Both the position numbers and the translations under genes were made by a program. 33,271 nucleotides of DNA from Candidatus Aegiribacteria sp. GTDB lineage: Bacteria > Fermentibacterota > Fermentibacteria > Fermentibacterales > JCC-6. The stretch spans positions 1-33,271 of the forward strand of contig JAIOQY010000179.1 in NCBI GenBank assembly GCA_021108435.1. Reading direction: 5' to 3'. Shown piece by piece: positions 1 through 7,770 of this stretch (positions are counted from its first letter, which is position 1; each line of letters begins with the position of its first letter). The notes under the pieces were generated by a model, which was not told the DNA's origin, did no database searches, and worked only from the letters and a program-made list of their open reading frames with translations.

Positions 1-79
1 TCGCCATGAGAAAATGCCCCATCTCATGAAAGAATACAATCACTCCCAGCCCGAATATTATGGCAACAACACTCAGCAT
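1..79 (-). CDS. rseP: RIP-type site-2 zinc metalloprotease RseP, N-terminal fragment
   Basis: This is a partial gene: only the first 26 codons lie in the window and the rest continues beyond base 1. The visible peptide begins MLSVVAIIFGLGVIVFFHEMGH, a first transmembrane helix followed by the HExxH zinc-binding motif (HEMGH) that marks site-2 intramembrane proteases. Family knowledge: RseP cleaves membrane-bound anti-sigma factors and leftover signal peptides within the inner membrane. The ATG at 77-79 lies inside the last codons of dxr (7-base overlap), so the two are probably translationally coupled. The order dxr-rseP after rpsB-tsf-pyrH-frr-uppS-cdsA is the usual one in Gram-negative bacteria, which supports the call despite the short fragment. 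Confidence 0.85.
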   Translation of the reverse strand, partial: MLSVVAIIFGLGVIVFFHEMGHFLMA

Positions 80-1185
80 AATTTACTCACAATTCCGGAA
101 GCAACGGCTCTCGCATTCCTGTCAGCTTCGAGTATATCCTCAAGACTCCCGATAGAGAAGGATCGATGAAGGGAAAGCACTTCATCAATGATTTCCGCAA
201 TATTCCCAAAGAGAATTCTGCCATCGAGAAACGCTTGAACAGCAATTTCATCTGCCGCATTTGCCACTGCCGGAAAAGTCTCTCCATCGATTCCGGTCTG
301 AACAACAGTACTGAATGCAGGATACCTTGTCTCATCCATTTCCCTGAACGTGAGTGTTCCCCAGTTAAAAGGTCTATCACCAGCAATTAAATCAAGCTCC
401 CCGTCCGGCCACTGAAGTGCGAATTGAATCGGTACTTTCATGTCCGGCTGACCGAGCAGAGCTTTCCATGAACCATCCTCGAGTCTTATGAATGAATGCA
501 CAATACTCTGTGGATGAATTACCACATTAACGGGAATATTCTCGAAAAGCCAGCCTGCTTCTATAACCTCGTATGCCTTGTTAACCATGGTTGCAGAATC
601 TACAGTGATCCTTGAACCCATTTCCCAGGTTGGATGTTTCAGAATCTGCTCAGGTCCGGCAGTTCTGATCTCATCAATTGGCATCAGGAGTGTGGATCCG
701 CCACTCGCGGTTAAAGTAATCCCTCTGACAGGTCTTCTTTCTGACTGAAGGCATCTTGCGATTGTACTGTGCTCGCTGTCTACCGGTATCACCTTCCCAG
801 CCTTCAGATGATCTTTCAGCAGTTTACCACCAATAACAAGGCTTTCCTTGTTCGCAAGCGCAATCGGTATATCCAGTTCCTGGCATAGAATGCTGGCTTT
901 GAGTCCGGCGCTTCCAACTATCGCGTTGAGAACTATGTCAGCGCCTTCTATGACCTGATCAAGAACTTCAGTTCCTTTGATGATATCATGCGGAATATCT
1001 CCTTCAGGTGAAACAATCGCACTCATGGAAGGGAGGAATTTCTCCTTCTGCTGTCGAAGAAGGCTGCTGTTTCTCATGCATAGAATTGAATGAAGTTGCA
1101 GGTCCGGTCTGGCATCGATTATTTCAAGTGCCTGTCTACCGACAGAGCCGGTACTGCCAAGAACCGCAACTTTTCTGATACTCAT
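73..1185 (-). CDS. dxr: 1-deoxy-D-xylulose 5-phosphate reductoisomerase
   Basis: Converts 1-deoxy-D-xylulose 5-phosphate to 2-C-methyl-D-erythritol 4-phosphate with NADPH, the committed step of the MEP isoprenoid pathway in the cytoplasm. The protein has 370 residues, near the family norm. Visible motifs are the NADPH-binding GSTGSVG near the N-terminus, LANKESLV, the metal-binding VDSEHS, the substrate-loop TASGG, and the run HPTWEMGSRITVDSATMVNK. I chose the ATG at 1183-1185 rather than the longer frame up to 1227, because it starts MSIRKVAVLGS as in homologues and follows a strong AGGAGGT ribosome-binding site. That ATG overlaps the cdsA stop as ATGA. The only other MEP gene in the window is ispE, about 31 kb away. 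Confidence 0.97.
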   Translation of the reverse strand: MSIRKVAVLGSTGSVGRQALEIIDARPDLQLHSILCMRNSSLLRQQKEKFLPSMSAIVSPEGDIPHDIIKGTEVLDQVIEGADIVLNAIVGSAGLKASILCQELDIPIALANKESLVIGGKLLKDHLKAGKVIPVDSEHSTIARCLQSERRPVRGITLTASGGSTLLMPIDEIRTAGPEQILKHPTWEMGSRITVDSATMVNKAYEVIEAGWLFENIPVNVVIHPQSIVHSFIRLEDGSWKALLGQPDMKVPIQFALQWPDGELDLIAGDRPFNWGTLTFREMDETRYPAFSTVVQTGIDGETFPAVANAADEIAVQAFLDGRILFGNIAEIIDEVLSLHRSFSIGSLEDILEADRNARAVASGIVSKLC

Positions 1186-2006
1186 AAGGAACCTCCTGCA
1201 GATCCGTAGAACATAAGTATTAACCATACTACAGGAACTACAGCAAGAATACTGTCAAACCGGTCAAGCACACCTCCGTGCCCCGGAAGGATTGAGCCGG
1301 TGTCCTTTATGCCTGCATCCCTTTTCAGAGCGGATTCAAAAAGATCACCTGTAACAGCAGCTATTCCACCTGCTATTCCGGTCGCGACCATCAGAAACAG
1401 TGGGAATCCTGCTCCAGCTGTACCTGCGAACACTGCTCCTGCAACAGCTCCCGCCATACCTGCAATGAATCCCTCCCAGGATTTTGCCGGGCTGACAGCG
1501 GGTGCCAGTTTGTGTTTTCCGAAGGCACTTCCAATGAAATAGGCCATCGTATCTGCAGCCCAACATAGAATAAGCGGTATGAAAAGAATCCAGGGTGACT
1601 CAAAATCAAGTCTCAATCTTGCCAGAAGACCAAAACCGAGCGCGATAACAGCCATGATTCCGATGCTGCCCGTAATCCTTTTTCCTGCATCGGTAACACC
1701 CTCCTCGAGAACCCACCAGAGTGACATCACTGCACCTGGAATCAGGAGAATCACTAAAGCGAAAGCAGGATCAAGCAGAGAAACTGATGCAGCCGCACCT
1801 CCAGCCAGAATCGCTCCTCCTACTTTCTTTGAAATTCCTGCACCGGAGTCCAGGAGAGAAATTGCCTCTGCTCCGCACAATGCTGCTATTGAAGAAAATA
1901 GTATGACTGTAAGAATCGGTATATTCAGAAGAGCTACCGCAACAAATAGTCCAATACCTGGAACGGCAATGGCAATTCTATTCACAAGTGAATGAAATGG
2001 CTTCAT
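1182..2006 (-). CDS. cdsA: Phosphatidate cytidylyltransferase (CDP-diglyceride synthase)
   Basis: Makes CDP-diacylglycerol from phosphatidic acid and CTP in the inner membrane, the entry point to phospholipid synthesis. The 274-residue protein is very hydrophobic with about eight candidate membrane helices. It carries the family signature near the C-terminus: S-A-L-K-R-D, then K-D-T-G-S-I-L-P-G-H-G-G, then LDRFDS. The ATG at 2004-2006 shares one base with the uppS stop codon, and the gene's own stop overlaps the dxr start. It is therefore an internal gene of the rpsB-rseP run. Its product feeds pgsA (11827-12444) and pgpA (11363-11830) in this same window. Confidence 0.96.
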   Translation of the reverse strand: MKPFHSLVNRIAIAVPGIGLFVAVALLNIPILTVILFSSIAALCGAEAISLLDSGAGISKKVGGAILAGGAAASVSLLDPAFALVILLIPGAVMSLWWVLEEGVTDAGKRITGSIGIMAVIALGFGLLARLRLDFESPWILFIPLILCWAADTMAYFIGSAFGKHKLAPAVSPAKSWEGFIAGMAGAVAGAVFAGTAGAGFPLFLMVATGIAGGIAAVTGDLFESALKRDAGIKDTGSILPGHGGVLDRFDSILAVVPVVWLILMFYGSAGGSL

Positions 2007-2725
2007 CAGTTACCGCCAATATCTCCAAAACGTCTCCGCCTGGATCCGTAGTCCTCGAAAGCCTCCTGCAGGTGTTTCCGTCTGAAATCAGGCCATAAAG
2101 TATCGGTAAAATACAATTCTGAATACGCTGATTCCCATAAAAGAAAATTGGAAAACCTTTTCTCCCCGCTCGTACGAATTATCAAGTCAGGATCGGGTAC
2201 GTCAGGAAGGTACATGCGCGAAGAGATTGATTTTTCTGAAATATCCATCATGGATTTACTGCCGGCTTTAATATCACCGGCTATGCGTTTCACGGCATCA
2301 ACTATCTCCGCTCTGCCGCCGTAGCTCAATGCAAGAATCAGGTTCAGACCCTGATTAGATTCTGTCCTGGTAATAGCTGCGTCAAGATCAGCACGGGGTT
2401 TTGCGGGAAGATCATCAAGTCTGCCTGTAGCGCGAATCTTAACATCTTTGTCATCAAGATTGTCAATGTTATTTTTTATGAATCTGCTTAGAAGGAACAT
2501 TATGAAACTGACTTCAGCCTTTGGGCGTTTCCAGTTTTCTGTAGAAAAGGCGAATAGAGTAAGGTATTTGACTCCAATCTCGCCGCAGTATTCAACTGCT
2601 TCATGAATGGATTTCTCAGCAGCTTTATGTCCATCAATTCTTGGAAGACCGCGCGATCTTGCCCAGCGACCATTGCCGTCCATAATAATACCCACATGCG
2701 TGAGCAGAGAGTTATCAGACCTCAA
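2006..2725 (-). CDS. uppS: Undecaprenyl diphosphate synthase (cis-prenyltransferase)
   Basis: Condenses isopentenyl diphosphate units onto farnesyl diphosphate in cis to give the C55 lipid carrier for peptidoglycan and O-antigen. The 239-residue length is normal. Motifs include HVGIIMDGNGRWA with the catalytic Asp near residue 16, LTLFAFSTENWKRP, and the C-terminal DLIIRTSGEKRFSNF followed by ELYF. The start is a TTG at 2723-2725, 11 bases inside the end of frr. The next in-frame candidate, a GTG at the V of HVGIIMDG, would remove conserved residues, so TTG is preferred. An AAGGA about a dozen bases upstream is a plausible but distant ribosome-binding site. Confidence 0.96.
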   Translation of the reverse strand: MRSDNSLLTHVGIIMDGNGRWARSRGLPRIDGHKAAEKSIHEAVEYCGEIGVKYLTLFAFSTENWKRPKAEVSFIMFLLSRFIKNNIDNLDDKDVKIRATGRLDDLPAKPRADLDAAITRTESNQGLNLILALSYGGRAEIVDAVKRIAGDIKAGSKSMMDISEKSISSRMYLPDVPDPDLIIRTSGEKRFSNFLLWESAYSELYFTDTLWPDFRRKHLQEAFEDYGSRRRRFGDIGGN

Positions 2726-3272
2726 GAATGTCAGCTTCCTTCACCTCAAGAAGTCTGTCTATCTCGGTAATGGCATTATCGGCTGATTCCTGTATCTCGC
2801 TTAGAGCCTTACGCTCTTCATCCTCGGTAATATCGCTTGCTTTGCTGGCCTTATGCAGCAATTCATTACCACTTCTCCTGATATTCCTGATAGATGTTCT
2901 TCCCGACTCTGCCATCGCTCTGACATGACGGCCCAATTCTTTTCTTCTATCATCGGATAGTTTCGGCACAGGAATCCGTATAACCGGACCATCCGCATTA
3001 GCTCTGAGTCCAAGATCTGATTTCTGAATCGCTCTTACAATGGCATCAGATGTTGATGGATCGAAAGGCTGAATAACGATAAGCCTTGGTTCCGGTGCGG
3101 AAAGACCGGCAACCTGTTTTATCGGGTGCTGCCCTCCCCAGCATTCCACACGGATGTTATCAAGTAAAGCAGGGCTGGCTTTCCCGGTTCTGATAACAGC
3201 CATTTCGCGTGCAGTATTTTCTACTGTTTTCTTCATTTTGTTTTTCTGATCTTCAAGAAGCTCGGTTACCAT
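2715..3272 (-). CDS. frr: Ribosome recycling factor
   Basis: Splits post-termination ribosomes together with EF-G. The 185-residue length is exactly the family norm. The N-terminal helix contains REMAVIRTGKASPALLDNI, and the domain-II region has GLSAPEPRLIVIQPFDPS. The C-terminal half has the conserved GPVIRIPVPKLSDDRRKEL, followed by a long helix with IRNIRR. The ATG at 3270-3272 overlaps the pyrH stop by 7 bases. The gene lies between pyrH and uppS, its usual position. Confidence 0.97.
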   Translation of the reverse strand: MVTELLEDQKNKMKKTVENTAREMAVIRTGKASPALLDNIRVECWGGQHPIKQVAGLSAPEPRLIVIQPFDPSTSDAIVRAIQKSDLGLRANADGPVIRIPVPKLSDDRRKELGRHVRAMAESGRTSIRNIRRSGNELLHKASKASDITEDEERKALSEIQESADNAITEIDRLLEVKEADILEV

Positions 3273-3991
3273 GAATCATTCCTCCCAACAATACTTCCAA
3301 TAGACGGTTCTGAAAGAATCCTGACAATATTCCCCGGATCCCTGATATCAAAAATACTAATAGGAAGTTCGGCATCGCGACAGATGGCAACAGCTGCAGC
3401 ATCCATAACCTTCAGGTCGAGCTTGAGAACCTCGTCAAATGATAACTGCGCAAATCGTTTCGCATCGGGATTATGCATTGGATCACTGTCGTAAATGCCA
3501 TCGACTTTCGTACCTTTCAGCAGCATAGAACAGCCTGTCTGAACCGCTCTGAGTGCTGCCGCAGTGTCAGTTGTCAGACATGGGTTGCCGGTTCCGCCGG
3601 CATAAATGACAACATATCCACATTCAAGATAGTCATTCGCAAGGCGGGATGAGAAGGGTTCCAGAAAGCCAGGCATCGCAATGGCAGAAAGCACGGCAGC
3701 ATTACCACCGTGCTTCTCAATAGCGTCTCTAAGTGCAAGACTGTTAATTACAGTAGCAATCATTCCCATCTGGTCCCCGGTAATTCGATCTACTGACGAA
3801 AGATCTCTTCCCCGGATGAAATTGCCCCCACCTGTTACGATTCCAACCTGAATACCATCTGAAACAAGATCCATCAAGGAATCTGTCAGCTTCTTTACTG
3901 TAAGAGAATCAAGACCGTGACCAGTTTCGCCAGCCAGAACCTCTCCGCTTAATTTAAGGAGAATCCTGACAGGCTGGTCTTCCTCTTTCAT
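3266..3991 (-). CDS. pyrH: Uridylate (UMP) kinase
   Basis: Phosphorylates UMP to UDP with ATP in pyrimidine nucleotide synthesis; the bacterial enzyme is a hexamer of the amino-acid-kinase fold. The 241 residues contain ILLKLSGEVLAG at the N-terminus, the glycine-rich VTGGGNFIRGRDL, the DTAAALRA segment, and LLKGTKVDGIYDSDP before the C-terminal region. All are typical of PyrH rather than eukaryote-type UMP/CMP kinase. The ATG at 3989-3991 shares one base with the tsf stop. Its tsf-pyrH-frr position is conserved across bacteria. Confidence 0.97.
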   Translation of the reverse strand: MKEEDQPVRILLKLSGEVLAGETGHGLDSLTVKKLTDSLMDLVSDGIQVGIVTGGGNFIRGRDLSSVDRITGDQMGMIATVINSLALRDAIEKHGGNAAVLSAIAMPGFLEPFSSRLANDYLECGYVVIYAGGTGNPCLTTDTAAALRAVQTGCSMLLKGTKVDGIYDSDPMHNPDAKRFAQLSFDEVLKLDLKVMDAAAVAICRDAELPISIFDIRDPGNIVRILSEPSIGSIVGRNDSW

Positions 3992-4587
3992 CAGGTTCCT
4001 ATGGAGAATCTGGCGAACCGACTGATAACGATATTTTCACGAAGTTTCGCTATCAGATTGGTAAGTGCATCTTTAACTGTTCCTACTTCAGGATCATCCG
4101 CCCATTCCTGATCAAGAAGACAGGCTTCAGCGTAATATTTGTCCAGTCGTCCTTCAATGATCTTCTCTATGATGTTATCCGGTTTACCAGAATCTTTCAG
4201 CTGCGCAAGAAGTACTTTCTTCTCAGCTTCAATTTCTTTTTCCGGCAGGTCATTGCGGGATACAACACTTGGAGGATATGCTGCTATGTGCATTGCTACC
4301 ATTTTTGCGAACTTCTTGAAGTCATCGGTTCTGGCAACGAAATCGGTTTCACAGTTAATCTCTACCAGCACACCGAGCTTGCCGGGAGGATGTATATATG
4401 ATACAACCAGTCCCTCCGAAGCTTCTCTGAGAGCTTTCTTGGATGCAACTTTAACACCCTTTTCCCGAAGGAATGAAATAGCTCCCTGCATGTCTCCATT
4501 GCTTTCTTCGAGCGCTTTCTTGCAGTCCATCATTCCTGCTCCAGTGGCTTTTCTCAGTTGTTTCAGATGATCTAGATTAACGGACAT
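3991..4587 (-). CDS. tsf: Elongation factor Ts, short form
   Basis: Nucleotide-exchange factor that releases GDP from EF-Tu. The N-terminal UBA-like domain LRKATGAGMMDCKKAL and the ETDFVAR core motif with a following DDFKKFA are clear. At 198 residues it is much shorter than the roughly 280-residue E. coli protein and resembles the compact Thermus-type EF-Ts with a reduced core. The C-terminal helix (VKDALTNLIAKLRENIVISR) is intact, so this is a natural short form and not a truncation. The ATG at 4585-4587 shares one base with the rpsB stop, giving tight coupling. Confidence 0.96.
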   Translation of the reverse strand: MSVNLDHLKQLRKATGAGMMDCKKALEESNGDMQGAISFLREKGVKVASKKALREASEGLVVSYIHPPGKLGVLVEINCETDFVARTDDFKKFAKMVAMHIAAYPPSVVSRNDLPEKEIEAEKKVLLAQLKDSGKPDNIIEKIIEGRLDKYYAEACLLDQEWADDPEVGTVKDALTNLIAKLRENIVISRFARFSIGT

Positions 4588-5714
4588 TATTCACCCGAAT
4601 CCTTTCCCTCTTCCTGAGCATTTTTCGGCTTTTCGCTGACTGAAGCTGTATCCGTTGTAATATCTCCAGCAGTTTCTTCTGCTGCAGCCTTCTTTTCAGT
4701 CTTTCTGGCCGTAGTTTTCTTTGCAGGTGTATCTGCTGTTGTCTTCTCAGATCTGGCAGCAGTTGTTTTCTTCTCCGGTTTAGCGGCAACCGTTTTCTTC
4801 TCCGGTTTGGCGGCAGCTGTCTTCTTCTCCGGTTTGGCGGCAACCGTTTTCTTCTCCGGTTTGGCGGCAACCGTTTTCTTCTCCGGTTTGGCGGCAACCG
4901 TCTTCTTCTCCGGTTTGGCGGCAGCTGTCTTCTTCTCCGGTGCGGCAGAAGCTGTCTTTCTTTTTTCAGCTTCAACACCACCTGTACTATCATCCGTCGG
5001 GATCGGTTTCTCCGCTGTAGTATCAGGAGCAGCCCCTTCAGCACCAAGAATGACGTGATCAGCCAGAGTACCAATAATCAATGAAATGGATTTGATCGCA
5101 TCATCATTTCCCGGAATCGGATAATCAACTTCGGTCGGATCACAATTCGTATCAACTATTCCGATACAGGGAATATTAAGTTTCCTTGCTTCATGAACAG
5201 CAATCTGCTCCTTCTTGATATCGACAACCACGACTACTCCAGGCAGCTTTTTCATGTGACGAATACCTGTAAGATCCTTCTCCAGTTTTTCCCTTTTTCT
5301 TCTTTTCTGAAGAATCTCCTTTTTCGTCATGCTTGCAGGAAACCCATCCTTCTCAGCCTTTTCAAGTTCAACCAGGGTTTCTATGCCTTTAGAAATGGTC
5401 TTGAAATTAGTGAGCATGCCCCCCATCCATCTTTCAGTAACGTAGTACTGACCACATCTTATGGCGTGTTCCTTCAAACATTCCCTTCCCTGCTTCTTTG
5501 TGGCAACGAAAAGAACGCTTTTTCCGGACGCGACAGTTTTAGCGATCAGATTGGAGGCATCCTCCAGAAGGGCTCTGGATTTTTTGAGATCAATGATATG
5601 AATACCGTTTCGAGCCATGAAGATGTAATTCCGCATTTTCGGGTTCCATCGACTTTTCTGGTGACCGAAGTGAATTCCGGCCTCCAGCATTTCCTGCATG
5701 GAAGGTATTTCCAT
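4587..5714 (-). CDS. rpsB: 30S ribosomal protein S2 with long repetitive Lys/Ala-rich C-terminal tail
   Basis: Small-subunit ribosomal protein. Residues 1 to about 225 are an ordinary S2: MLEAGIHFGHQKSRWNPKM, RNGIHIIDLKKS, TKKQGRECL, and the GIVDTNCDP/PGNDDAIKSI region. S2 in E. coli is 241 residues, but this protein is 375. The extra roughly 140 residues are low-complexity, rich in Lys, Ala, Thr, Pro and Glu. They include seven near-identical 9-residue units (KPEKKTVAA type) encoded by the 27-bp tandem repeat at 4765-4953. The tail then continues irregularly (KKTTARKTEKKAAAEE) and ends acidic. It resembles histone-H1-like tails in composition, but I can assign no function. The start codon follows the structured leader at 5740-5799. 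Confidence 0.95.
   Translation of the reverse strand: MEIPSMQEMLEAGIHFGHQKSRWNPKMRNYIFMARNGIHIIDLKKSRALLEDASNLIAKTVASGKSVLFVATKKQGRECLKEHAIRCGQYYVTERWMGGMLTNFKTISKGIETLVELEKAEKDGFPASMTKKEILQKRRKREKLEKDLTGIRHMKKLPGVVVVVDIKKEQIAVHEARKLNIPCIGIVDTNCDPTEVDYPIPGNDDAIKSISLIIGTLADHVILGAEGAAPDTTAEKPIPTDDSTGGVEAEKRKTASAAPEKKTAAAKPEKKTVAAKPEKKTVAAKPEKKTVAAKPEKKTAAAKPEKKTVAAKPEKKTTAARSEKTTADTPAKKTTARKTEKKAAAEETAGDITTDTASVSEKPKNAQEEGKDSGE
4765..4953 (-). repeat. 27-bp in-frame tandem repeat in rpsB (seven copies)
   Basis: Seven consecutive 27-bp units, each reading on the plus strand roughly as TTCTTCTCCGGTTTGGCGGC plus a variable 7-base part, encode K/A-P-E-K-K-T-[VAT]-A-A. The units differ only at a few positions: gttttc/gtcttc, caacc/cagct, and tgcggcag in the last copy. 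Because the period is a multiple of three, copy-number change alters tail length without shifting the frame. The near-identity at DNA level points to recent duplication or ongoing slippage. Confidence 0.95.
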
Positions 5715-5739
5715 TTAATTATCCTTTCGGTTATCCGCC

Positions 5740-5799
5740 GGCTGATTTGATTGAACCAATCTCCGTGTAACGGAGACACCGAGGTTATCACCACCAGCC
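5740..5799 (-). promoter_or_regulatory. Candidate structured leader of rpsB-tsf mRNA
   Basis: On the transcript strand GGCTGGT (5793-5799) can pair over 7 positions, including one G-U, with ATCAGCC (5740-5746). This closes a roughly 60-nt element with internal hairpins: GGT-GATA-ACC and a strong TCTCCG-TTACA-CGGAGA (5760-5776), with a weaker TTG/CAA arm. The element ends about 25 bases before the rpsB ATG at 5714. It looks superficially like a small cloverleaf. Ribosomal-protein operons often carry such leaders for autoregulation, so S2 feedback is a reasonable inference, but I recognise no catalogued leader family. Confidence 0.45.
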
Positions 5800-5843
5800 G
5801 TGTGTATTCAGATGAGGCAGATAAATATCATGCACATCTGTGT

Positions 5844-6230
5844 TTATCGTTTTGAGAACTGGAAGCGCTTTCTTGCTTTCGGCTGACCGTATTTCTTTCT
5901 CTCGACTATTCTTGGGTCTCGCCGAAGCATCCCTTCCGATTTCAGCAAAGGCCTGAATTCGGGATCTATTGTAACCAGAGCTCTTGCTATTCCAAGTCTT
6001 ATTGCGCCGGCCTGCCCGGTAATTCCACCACCGTGAACATTTACAAGCAGATCGTACTTGCTCGATACTCCAACTGTTTCAAGTGGCTCAAATGCATGCT
6101 CAAACTGCCTGAGAAGGACAAAATACTCTCCTGGGTCTCTTTGGTTAACCTTGATTTTACCGTTTCCAGGTCTCAGATAGCACCTTGCAGTTGCTTTTTT
6201 TCTTCTTCCTACACCTATGTACTGCTTCAT
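5844..6230 (-). CDS. rpsI: 30S ribosomal protein S9
   Basis: Small-subunit protein whose C-terminal tail reaches the P-site tRNA. The 128 residues match the family length. The start is [17 protein letters not shown]; the middle has the family signature [19 protein letters not shown]; the C-terminus is [24 protein letters not shown], ending in the conserved KR. The ATG at 6228-6230 overlaps the rplM stop as ATGA. The strong GGGAGGTGAG ribosome-binding site lies within the last codons of rplM. rplM-rpsI is a universal bacterial pair, and it stands directly upstream of rpsB here. Confidence 0.97.
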   Translation of the reverse strand: MKQYIGVGRRKKATARCYLRPGNGKIKVNQRDPGEYFVLLRQFEHAFEPLETVGVSSKYDLLVNVHGGGITGQAGAIRLGIARALVTIDPEFRPLLKSEGMLRRDPRIVERKKYGQPKARKRFQFSKR

Positions 6231-6682
6231 CTCACCTCCCTTGAAACATTAATTTTAAGAATCTGTGGTTCCTGAGCTTCATGCGGGTGTTCATTTCCGG
6301 CATAAATCTTCAGTTTCCTGATCTGCTTTCGAGCAAGTCTGTTCTTTGGCAGCATCCCCTGAACAGCTTTTCTGAGAATTCTGTCAGGATGCTTATCAAG
6401 CAGTTCTATCATGCGAGTAACCTTCCTGCCACCAGGATATCCTGTATGACGATGGTACTCTTTCTGCTCAAGCTTTCTACCCGTAAACCGCATTTTCTCA
6501 ACATTTGTTACAATAATGAAATCACCGGTATCGATATGCGGAGTATATACCGGCTTGTTTTTGCCCTGAAGTATCATGGCAATTGTCGAGGCCAATCTTC
6601 CAGGAGAGTGTCCTGCGGCATCGACCAGCCACCATTTTCTCTCAATTTCTCCGGTCTTGGCCGAATAGGTCTTCACTTTCAT
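6227..6682 (-). CDS. rplM: 50S ribosomal protein L13
   Basis: Early-assembling large-subunit protein. With the ATG at 6680-6682 the product is 151 residues, starting [20 protein letters not shown]. It contains the conserved [25 protein letters not shown], the HRHTGYPGG turn, and [25 protein letters not shown]. The frame is open up to 6772, but the start at 6682 is preferred because it follows GGAGGTTC and matches homologue N-termini. The 245 bases upstream hold a hairpin-containing leader (6717-6765). The gene is the first of the visible rplM-rpsI-rpsB-tsf series. Confidence 0.96.
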   Translation of the reverse strand: MKVKTYSAKTGEIERKWWLVDAAGHSPGRLASTIAMILQGKNKPVYTPHIDTGDFIIVTNVEKMRFTGRKLEQKEYHRHTGYPGGRKVTRMIELLDKHPDRILRKAVQGMLPKNRLARKQIRKLKIYAGNEHPHEAQEPQILKINVSREVR

Positions 6683-6716
6683 GAACCTCCATTGATCAAG
6701 CAAACTTCTTAATCCA

Positions 6717-6765
6717 GTGCTGCTGCACCAATATTTCCAGTGATTCTTCAGAAGAATATCGCTGG
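6717..6765 (-). promoter_or_regulatory. Hairpins in the rplM leader
   Basis: Two inverted repeats lie 35 to 83 bases upstream of the rplM start. The distal one (6737-6765) pairs CCAG with CTGG and TTCTT with AAGAA around a tiny loop, with one mismatch and a two-base bulge. The proximal one (6717-6728) pairs GTGC with GCAC. L13 operons in several phyla carry autoregulatory leaders, so a translational-control role is plausible. I do not recognise a specific family here. The rest of the 6683-6927 gap has no gene and no confident promoter. Confidence 0.35.
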
Positions 6766-6927
6766 AACACATCTACTTACAAGAACTACCTTCTACTTAT
6801 CCGAAAGTTATACCATCCCTGAAAGTTCTGCTTCTCAGATAACTCCCGCAACTCTGGAGTGTATTACCGGATGCAAAACTGCCGAAGGGAACAGGTAAAC
6901 TGCTTTAATTCAGTCAAAAAGTCAAGG

Positions 6928-7770
6928 TCAGAAGATGTACTCATTCTCTATAATACCGGTTATTTCTTCAAGCAGTTCACGTCTTCGAGCCGAGTTATAG
7001 GTTCTGGCAGCTTTTGAGCCGCCGTAGATATTTCCGCCATAGAAAGAAAGGCTCAGCCATCCGAGAAGGACAGATGTGGTTGTGTTCTCTTCCTGCAACG
7101 ATTCGTAGAACAGGTAGGCCATTAATCCATTAACTCCCAGCGCAATCACTCCATCCGTGAAATGCCCGCATATCATCTGTCCTGACCCCGGTAATACCGC
7201 GCTGGACAATCCACACCAGAAGGGACTTCTTTCAGGCAGAGAGGAACCTCTGGAGACAACCCCTGCAAGCCGTTCCGCTCCGGAAGCAAATGGCCCTCCG
7301 GAAGATGATATCCTTGAAAGCTCTTCCGCCGAGCTGTCCCATCTTCCCATTCTAGCGTACATAAGCCCCGCCATGATATCTGCTCTGTTCTGTATTCCAA
7401 TATCGGCAGCAGTACGAGCGGCATCGACATACGCAAGCCTTGCCGAAGTGAATTCACCGGTTTCCTCCAGTACTGCACCTGCTCCCATGAGAGCACCCGC
7501 CTGCATATCACGATCAGTCAGATAGCCACCAAGGAAAGTATAGAGAAACAACGCGTCGCTGAAGCGGCCAATTTTCTGCAGGCATCCGGCCAGCCGGAGC
7601 GAAACCAGAGGACAAGAGAGAGTATCAGCATTGTTAGCATGAATAATTCTGAGATATTCTCCGGCAGCCAGCTCGTATTCTCCGCTTGAGTACAGAAAAT
7701 CGGCATAGCCCGAATCAGGAGTTGAATGTGGAAATACTGTCAGAATGGCAGCAAGGATTGTCCCCAGCAT
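6928..7770 (-). CDS. TPR-like secreted/membrane protein with C-terminal PGSGQ-type membrane segment
   Basis: A 280-residue protein starting MLGTILAAILTVFPHS, a probable signal peptide. Residues about 20-165 form alternating helices of TPR character (YADFLYSSGEYELAAGEYLRI; SLRLAGCLQKIGRFSDALFLY; GAVLEETGEFTSARLAYVDAA). Residues about 185-270 contain LPGSGQMICGHFTDG, two hydrophobic helices and YGGNIYGGSKAARTYN, a pattern seen in small membrane domains of the DUF5683-like type. The start codon follows AGAGGA at good spacing and overlaps the YidD-like gene by 31 bases. Its place directly after that gene suggests an envelope role. The exact function is unknown to me. Confidence 0.7.
   Translation of the reverse strand: MLGTILAAILTVFPHSTPDSGYADFLYSSGEYELAAGEYLRIIHANNADTLSCPLVSLRLAGCLQKIGRFSDALFLYTFLGGYLTDRDMQAGALMGAGAVLEETGEFTSARLAYVDAARTAADIGIQNRADIMAGLMYARMGRWDSSAEELSRISSSGGPFASGAERLAGVVSRGSSLPERSPFWCGLSSAVLPGSGQMICGHFTDGVIALGVNGLMAYLFYESLQEENTTTSVLLGWLSLSFYGGNIYGGSKAARTYNSARRRELLEEITGIIENEYIF

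Noticed and set aside
4577-5074. Arg/Pro-rich open frame overlapping rpsB
   Set aside because: It is the shadow of the 27-bp repeat in another frame; rpsB is unambiguous.
5740-5799. A possible tRNA-Val (anticodon TAC) on the minus strand
   Set aside because: The acceptor-like and anticodon-like stems fit, but the D and T arms are far too short and there is no proper T-stem or 3' CCA; more likely an mRNA leader.
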